A DNA stretch of 56,601 nucleotides from a virus, in IMG/VR virus record IMGVR_UViG_3300032240_001377, positions 1 to 56,601 of that record; one strand, given 5' to 3'. The position numbers were made by a program, and so were the translations under genes. Shown here piece by piece: positions 51,630 to 56,601 of this stretch. Within the stretch, counting starts at the first letter, position 1. Each line of letters starts with the position of its first letter. The notes below the pieces were generated by a model, which saw only the letters and a program-made list of their open reading frames with translations, had not been told where the DNA came from and made no database searches.

Positions 51630-53016
51630 TCCACTGAAGCAGATCGCCCAGCAAGGCGAGCAGACTCCCGCAGCCGAGGAACCCGCAAAGCGACAGACCG
51701 CAGAGGAGGCCACTGGCAAAACTGTGGCTGCCGCCCGCGACTTCTTCGCCAAGGTCAACAAGCTGGATGGTGCGCCTGAAGCGAAGGCTGAAGACAAGCC
51801 GAAGGAGGAATCGGCGCCAGTGGCTGAGAAGCCGGCTGAGAAGCCCGCCACTGAACCCGAGACGCCAAGCTCTCCCATCTTCGGAAAGAAGAAGTCCAAG
51901 AAGGCGGAGGCCCGCGAGATTGCCGATGCGGTGGCCGAGGGTAACCAGAAGCTCATCGAAGCCATCCAGGCAAAGAATGAGCCCGTGAAGCCCGTTGAAC
52001 AGAAGGCTGCCACACCTCCGCCCGAAGATGATTCCGATGATCTGGCTTCACAGATCCGGAAGCTGGAGGAGATCAACCCCTCCTACAAGGGTGTCACTGC
52101 CAAGTTCGAGGAGTTTAAGAAAAAGGAGGCGGACTACGAGGCCAAGTGGTTGGCCGCCAATCCGGACGAGGACTTCGACCCGGACTCAGACGAGCACGCC
52201 AAGTTCTACGAGCGGAACGAGCCTGTCATCAAGCCGTCCGACCTGAAGAAGGCTGAGAAAGAACTCCTTCGTGAGGAGGCCCGCAAGGAGGCCCAGGCCG
52301 CCGTCGAGAAGCAGCTTGCCCCCATCCAGCAGAAGCAGCGCAACGATGAGGTCCAGAAGCGGGTGGGCGAGAAGCTCCAGAAGACATTCGCTGAAGTCGC
52401 AAAGGAGGCTGTGGCTGCCGTGCTGCCCGACTTCAAGGGTGACGACATCTCCAAGGTGGCCGAGTCCGACCCGTTGGCCGCCCAGGTTCTTTCCGCATCT
52501 GCCAACCGTTGGCTGCCCATCATCCAGTCTGCCTCGTTGGTCTACAACGGCGCCACCGTGGATGAGAACGATCCTGCTGTGCAGGGCGTGAACCACATGA
52601 TCGGGGTACTGGAGGAGCAGGTGCTTGGACTTCCAGTGGCCGACCGGACGAACAAGGGCAAGAAGTTCGCCACCCTGGGCGAGTATGCCGCCATGAGCCG
52701 GGCGGAGCAGGCGCGTCACTGGTACATTGGTGAGGATGAGATCGTCGAGTATTCCAGGCACAGGATGGCTTCTGAGGCTAAATCCATGTATCAGCAGGAG
52801 CAGGAACGCATAGACAATATCATCGCTGCCCGTGGAGGAGTCCAGAAATCGGGACATTCACAGCAGAAGAATGAGTATGCAAAGCCCAATACACAGGCGG
52901 CTTTTAAGCCTGCTCCTGCTGTTGGTGGATCATCCACTCCTCCCCCTGCCCCTGGACTTGAGAAGGACAAGAACCTCACTCCGCGTGTGAAGGTTGCTAA
53001 GGCGATGGGCTGGTAG
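51622..53016 (+). CDS. Scaffolding protein
   Basis: A 464-residue, highly charged protein. The first 150 residues are Ala/Pro/Glu/Lys low-complexity; the middle is long coiled coil (LKKAEKELLREEARKEAQAA, then VEKQLAPIQQKQRNDEVQKR); the C-terminus has basic TPRVKVAKAMGW. Composition, size and place just before the capsid gene are those of phage scaffolds, whose C-terminus docks the coat. A protease domain is not visible. Confidence 0.7.
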   Translation: MPDPLKQIAQQGEQTPAAEEPAKRQTAEEATGKTVAAARDFFAKVNKLDGAPEAKAEDKPKEESAPVAEKPAEKPATEPETPSSPIFGKKKSKKAEAREIADAVAEGNQKLIEAIQAKNEPVKPVEQKAATPPPEDDSDDLASQIRKLEEINPSYKGVTAKFEEFKKKEADYEAKWLAANPDEDFDPDSDEHAKFYERNEPVIKPSDLKKAEKELLREEARKEAQAAVEKQLAPIQQKQRNDEVQKRVGEKLQKTFAEVAKEAVAAVLPDFKGDDISKVAESDPLAAQVLSASANRWLPIIQSASLVYNGATVDENDPAVQGVNHMIGVLEEQVLGLPVADRTNKGKKFATLGEYAAMSRAEQARHWYIGEDEIVEYSRHRMASEAKSMYQQEQERIDNIIAARGGVQKSGHSQQKNEYAKPNTQAAFKPAPAVGGSSTPPPAPGLEKDKNLTPRVKVAKAMGW

Positions 53017-53045
53017 TAAAAGATTGGGCCGAAAGGTTCCAATCC

Positions 53046-54770
53046 ATGCCTACTGACTATTTCAGCAAGTGCGCCCCACTTCTCCGCGAGGACTTTGATT
53101 CCTGTGCAGGACTGACGCTGTGCAACGTCGCTCCTGTCACCGACACGCAACTCGACGGAATCTTCCAGGATTCGTCCGGCCGCTTCCGTGGCATGGCTCA
53201 CCTGATCGAGGCCGACATGATGGGCTCCGCCTGTCAGGTCCGCGAGAACCCGCTGTACAAGTGGATCATCGCCAACGCTGAGTCCTACCAGGCCAGTGTC
53301 AACACGTCCAAGCGGCGTGGCTCCGGCATCACCGAGGTTGAGCCATTCCTTCGCGTCCGGCGCAAGGGAATCTTCAACAACCTGTTCTGGACCGTGGCGT
53401 CCGGCACGAACGGCTCCGTCAGTGTCAACGGCACCATCGCGGATGCGTTCTTCAACCTGTCCAGCCAGACCAGCGTCCCGAACGACGTGACCTGGTTTGC
53501 GGTGGGTGATGAAATCTCCATCTTCGGCAAGAGCGCCTCTGGCAATGCGACCCGCACCAACTGGCGTGTCGTGTACTCCGCCATCGTCGGCGATTACGTC
53601 CGGGTCTATGTGAAGTCCCGCAACGCTGGATCTGCCCTGGCGTCCGGCAAGCTGGAGTTCCCGACCACTGGTGTTGCCATCTCGCTGGCGAACAACAGCT
53701 CTCCCTACGAGAGTCGCTGCAACAACATCCCCCGGGTCAACCTCAAGTCCGACTACCTCATCTGGATCCAGAACACCCGGTGGTCTATCTGCAACGACGA
53801 GCACACCCAGAAGTTCCGCAAGTACCTGTTCGACAACAACCCTCTGTACCGCGAATACTACGCTGTGGAGGAGGGTGAGTACAACAAGTCGGTCCTGGAG
53901 GACTTCCAGAACAAGGTTGCCCACACCTTCCTGTTCGGCAAGGGAGACGCGAACCAGACCGAGACGCTGTGGAATAACCTGGAGCAGATCACCTCGTTCA
54001 GCGATCAGGTGTTCGGCGAGTACATCTACCTGCCCGGAATCGAGGGCCGTTGCGTTGAGCGCCGGGCCTACGTCAAGGGCGTGTACGAGCAGCTCGCCGA
54101 GTGCGGCCGTGTGATCGACCTCCAGGGTGACGTGCTGAACTTCCCCGAGCTTCAGACCTACCTGTACGACATGGTTCGTATCAGGTCTGACAACGGTTTC
54201 GAGAGCAAGGTCATCGAGATCGTCACGGACAGCGCCTACAAGCAGCTCCTCCTGCGTGGCCTGTACCAGTACCTCCGAACCCAGTTCGGTGGCGATCTGC
54301 GCGTCAACGTTGACATGTCCACTTTCACCAAGACGGGCACCACCCCGCTTGGGTTCATGTTCACCGAGGTCGATCTGGATTACCCTGCCGTCAAGCTCCG
54401 CATCGTCAGCCACTTCGCCTTCGACGATCTGGTCAACGCCCATGCGCGTGTCAATTCTAACCTCACCACGGCGGGCCGCATGATCTGGATGCTCGCCTGG
54501 GACACCGTGACCATGGGTGTCATCGAGTCCCGGTTCAAGGACCTGTCCAGCGGCAACGTCGAGGATCTGGCGAAGATCAACTCGGATGCGTTCTGCCGGA
54601 TGGATAACCCTGTCCGCAACATCCGCCACTACCTGCTCAAGTGGACGGTGGACGTGAAGTGCCCGCAGGCTTCACTGGTGATCGAGAACGTCGCGTTCCA
54701 GGTGCCCGAGGTGGAGAACAAGTACGGTTCCTACACTGACATCAAGGGTAACGATCCTTCCAACGACTGA
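53046..54770 (+). CDS. Major capsid protein
   Basis: A 574-residue protein. It starts 29 bases after the scaffold and is followed by the strongest terminator in the window, as expected for the most expressed gene. Its early region, FSKCAPLLREDFDSCAGLTL, and long beta-rich centre with SIFGKSASGN fit a HK97-like shell, longer than usual. It has several Cys that might form disulfides. Identity is inferred from position and composition. Confidence 0.7.
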   Translation: MPTDYFSKCAPLLREDFDSCAGLTLCNVAPVTDTQLDGIFQDSSGRFRGMAHLIEADMMGSACQVRENPLYKWIIANAESYQASVNTSKRRGSGITEVEPFLRVRRKGIFNNLFWTVASGTNGSVSVNGTIADAFFNLSSQTSVPNDVTWFAVGDEISIFGKSASGNATRTNWRVVYSAIVGDYVRVYVKSRNAGSALASGKLEFPTTGVAISLANNSSPYESRCNNIPRVNLKSDYLIWIQNTRWSICNDEHTQKFRKYLFDNNPLYREYYAVEEGEYNKSVLEDFQNKVAHTFLFGKGDANQTETLWNNLEQITSFSDQVFGEYIYLPGIEGRCVERRAYVKGVYEQLAECGRVIDLQGDVLNFPELQTYLYDMVRIRSDNGFESKVIEIVTDSAYKQLLLRGLYQYLRTQFGGDLRVNVDMSTFTKTGTTPLGFMFTEVDLDYPAVKLRIVSHFAFDDLVNAHARVNSNLTTAGRMIWMLAWDTVTMGVIESRFKDLSSGNVEDLAKINSDAFCRMDNPVRNIRHYLLKWTVDVKCPQASLVIENVAFQVPEVENKYGSYTDIKGNDPSND

Positions 54771-54791
54771 GCCCTGGTGGGCTGACCAACT

Positions 54792-54830
54792 GGGGCTTCC
54801 CTTCCGACTGGGATGGGGAGCCCCTTTTTT
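54792..54830 (+). terminator. Rho-independent terminator after capsid gene
   Basis: GGGGCTTCCC (54792-54801) pairs with GGGGAGCCCC (54815-54824), one mismatch tolerated as G-T, followed by TTTTTT. It begins 22 bases after the capsid stop. Confidence 0.9.
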
Positions 54831-54867
54831 CTGATTCAGATTCAATCCTGAACACTCGTCCAATCTC

Positions 54868-55257
54868 ATGCCTACTTCTCCTGACGGTTTTGCTTCAAGC
54901 ACGTCGAACCCGACAGCAACAAGAGCCAATCTTCCTGTTGTTCCTCCTTCAAATCCGTTGATTAATGGTCTGTCTATCAGTCCTGGAGGAGCAAGGTCTT
55001 CTGCTATTGCAGCCCCTTCATCCCCGAGGCGGATCAAGGCATGGATTCAGAACCTTTCAAACGCCAATCCGCTTTTTGTAAAGCTTGGACCTGGATGCAC
55101 AGTGACTGATTATCACCGTGTGCTGAAAGTTGGAACTGGAGCCGCTGATGGAAGTGGTGGAGATTGGACGATTGATGGGTATTCTGGAGAAATCTCAGTG
55201 GCCAGTGCTGGGTCAATCTCCTACTGCTACGTCTCGATCATGCGCGGAAACCAGTGA
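54868..55257 (+). CDS. Small structural protein, possible decoration
   Basis: A 129-residue protein with a Pro/Ser-rich first 50 residues and a compact beta domain (LFVKLGPGCTVTDYHRVLKV, then GGDWTIDGYSGEISVASAG) that ends with many aromatic residues. Reads like a small beta-sandwich decoration or tail-tip protein. No enzyme site. It is the first gene after the terminator. Confidence 0.5.
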   Translation: MPTSPDGFASSTSNPTATRANLPVVPPSNPLINGLSISPGGARSSAIAAPSSPRRIKAWIQNLSNANPLFVKLGPGCTVTDYHRVLKVGTGAADGSGGDWTIDGYSGEISVASAGSISYCYVSIMRGNQ

Positions 55258-55263
55258 ACTCAA

Positions 55264-55530
55264 ATGTCCACTACCGACGATCTCCGGGCAGAAATAAACC
55301 TGATCCGTGAAAAGCAGGACAGAATCCTGGCTGAAGCGGTACGCACAAACACGCTTCTTGACCAGTTGGTTCTTCCGCAGATGAAGGAGATGCGTACCAC
55401 AGTCAACCTGCATGAGAGCATTCGTCACAGGGCAATCGGTTGGATGATTGGAATTTCATTGAGCGGAGGGGCTCTTGGTGGAAAATTGGCGGCGTCGCTT
55501 GGTTTGATTGGCGGCAACAACAAAATCTGA
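55264..55530 (+). CDS. Small membrane protein, possible holin or spanin-like
   Basis: An 88-residue protein. Residues 1-50 are a coiled coil (LRAEINLIREKQDRILAEAV), and 53-82 a Gly-rich transmembrane helix (IGWMIGISLSGGALGG, then KLAASLGLIGG). The form (N-terminal coiled coil, one C-terminal helix) fits haemolysin-XhlA-type lysis proteins. No endolysin is visible here, so the lysis role is tentative. Confidence 0.5.
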   Translation: MSTTDDLRAEINLIREKQDRILAEAVRTNTLLDQLVLPQMKEMRTTVNLHESIRHRAIGWMIGISLSGGALGGKLAASLGLIGGNNKI

Positions 55531-55532
55531 CC

Positions 55533-55760
55533 ATGCCAGGAGGACCATTCACTCAGAATGACCAATGGGGTAAAACTCAGGTGGACAAAATATCATGCCA
55601 GCATACCATGGCTTGCATCAAGCTTAACCGTGAACTGGTAGCACAGATCGTCGCAGAAGAGGGCCAGTTACCATCACTGTCTGGCACAAGGCGATACCGT
55701 GTAATTGTGGATGACAGTGACTCAACCATGCCATCTTTGATCCTAGTCCAAATACCATGA
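55533..55760 (+). CDS. Small hypothetical protein
   Basis: A 75-residue protein starting MPGGPFTQNDQWGKTQVDKI. The second half contains LSGTRRYRVIVDDSDS, beta-like. It overlaps the next start by four bases. Not recognised. Confidence 0.55.
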   Translation: MPGGPFTQNDQWGKTQVDKISCQHTMACIKLNRELVAQIVAEEGQLPSLSGTRRYRVIVDDSDSTMPSLILVQIP

Positions 55761-56601
55761 TCCGTTTCCTATCCATCTTGCTGCTTTCTGCCCTGGCTGT
55801 AATTGGCCAGGGAACTCGTACGGTGATGATCTACACGAACACTGGGATCTTGAATCCTGGTGGCCGTCTACCTTCAGGGGTGTACCCAAACATCACCCAG
55901 TACGCTACGGACGAGCAGGACATCACTTCTCGCAACCCATCCCAGGGTAGATTCCTAATTTCGCTCACTCAGCCTGTCAGCGGGTTCTGGGTTTGGGATG
56001 ACACGTCCACTTCCTCAACTGGTGATGGAGTAATCGACATCAACGGCTATCCGGTTGGACGTTGGATCAGACAGTTTGGAGGAACTACAGCCCCAACCCT
56101 TGCTGGAGGGAAATTTCTTGTAACTAGTTCCTCAAAGAATGCAGTCGAATCAACTGCGCCGTCTTCATCTTTTGAATTTGCAGCAAGGAACACACTGTTC
56201 CCGCTTCCTTCAGGTGTCACAAACTACTGGAGTATTGGCGACTCGCAAACCGCTAGCGAGTTTGTAAACACGCAGGTTTGGACTGATGGGTCGAAGCTCA
56301 TGTTTCCTGCTCTTCGTTACCCGAACATTGTGGCTGCAACGTGGGGCCTAAACCTCACAAACCTTGGGGTTTCCGGAACAAGGTTGCTGTTCCAGTCATC
56401 TACGACGGCAGGCCGTCAGTATTCAATGGAGATGTTGCAGTCGTACTCTCCTTCGTGGAAGGGTTTAATCTCGATTGCTCACGGCTACAACGACAGCACT
56501 ACTGAACCATACGGTAATCCGCAAACAACTTTCACCACGTTTCAGAGGGCTGCATCTGGAACAATCGCTAGGGCTCTTTACACGTCATACACAGCTCCTA
56601 C
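55757..56601 (+). CDS. SGNH/GDSL hydrolase with signal-like N-terminus, 3' truncated
   Basis: The frame stays open for 281 codons to the window end. It starts with MIRFLSILLLSALAVIG, a signal-peptide-like hydrophobic stretch, then a beta domain, then SGNH blocks: GDSQT (161-165, catalytic Ser 163), NLGVSG (202-207, oxyanion Gly) and HGYND (242-246, Asn 245). The DxxH block would be past the edge. SGNH enzymes remove acyl groups from sugars; tailspikes use them to de-acetylate capsule. A signal sequence on a tail protein is unusual. Confidence 0.8.
   Translation, partial: MIRFLSILLLSALAVIGQGTRTVMIYTNTGILNPGGRLPSGVYPNITQYATDEQDITSRNPSQGRFLISLTQPVSGFWVWDDTSTSSTGDGVIDINGYPVGRWIRQFGGTTAPTLAGGKFLVTSSSKNAVESTAPSSSFEFAARNTLFPLPSGVTNYWSIGDSQTASEFVNTQVWTDGSKLMFPALRYPNIVAATWGLNLTNLGVSGTRLLFQSSTTAGRQYSMEMLQSYSPSWKGLISIAHGYNDSTTEPYGNPQTTFTTFQRAASGTIARALYTSYTAP

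Overview
This window reads as a large piece of a tailed double-stranded DNA phage, probably podovirus-like. It carries a terminase large subunit, portal, scaffold and major capsid candidates, a tail-collar fibre, a 3,716-residue virion polyprotein, and a nearly gapless set of small phage genes joined by ATGA, GTGA or TTGA stop/start overlaps. No ribosomal RNA, tRNA or host metabolic gene was found. The 5' end cuts into a glycosyltransferase and the 3' end cuts into an SGNH hydrolase, so both edges are open. The host cannot be named. Shine-Dalgarno sequences are scarce, several predicted promoters sit almost on the start codon, and the integrase resembles the IntDOT type that lacks the first catalytic arginine. 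These traits hint at a Bacteroidota- or Verrucomicrobiota-like host; this is inference only.

Layout: (1) 1-20128, rightward: four glycan or methyl transferases, an HNH gene in a non-coding pocket, a tail-collar fibre, a 710-residue virion protein, three small or medium virion proteins and the giant polyvalent protein. (2) 20034-22577, leftward: an HTH-like protein, a DnaQ-like exonuclease, an HNH gene and an SSB-like protein. (3) 22713-24042, rightward: HTH protein, unknown, P-loop kinase; it diverges from block 2 over overlapping -35 boxes. (4) 24098-34722, leftward: about 26 mostly small early genes, including a metallophosphoesterase, a sliding-clamp-like protein, a metalloprotease-like protein, a glycosyltransferase-like protein, a tyrosine recombinase and many tiny proteins, several with membrane segments. 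(5) 34723-35886: a 1.16 kb gene-free, repeat-rich, strand-asymmetric region, the best origin candidate. (6) 35887-45415, rightward: ThyX, HNH, replication initiator, DnaB-like helicase, a Mom-like DNA-modification gene broken at an A8 tract, SF2 helicase, SWIM protein, MazG-like enzyme, HNH and RusA-like resolvase. (7) 45422-48201, leftward: terminase large subunit and an unknown partner. (8) 48246-56601, rightward: head genes, a strong terminator, small late genes and a secreted-looking SGNH hydrolase.

Blocks 4 and 6 diverge from the gene-free region and look like the early and replication programme. The phage appears to bring its own clamp, SSB, exonuclease, initiator, helicases, thymidylate synthase and resolvase, but no DNA polymerase is visible here. 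Blocks 8 and 1 would be contiguous if the genome is circular or permuted, giving one rightward late unit of head, tail, fibre and ejection proteins with glycan-modifying enzymes. Two sequence patterns recur: a TTGACR-N17-yAGnnT promoter class, often with an AAASTT box upstream, and a TTTCCTA motif at early gene junctions.
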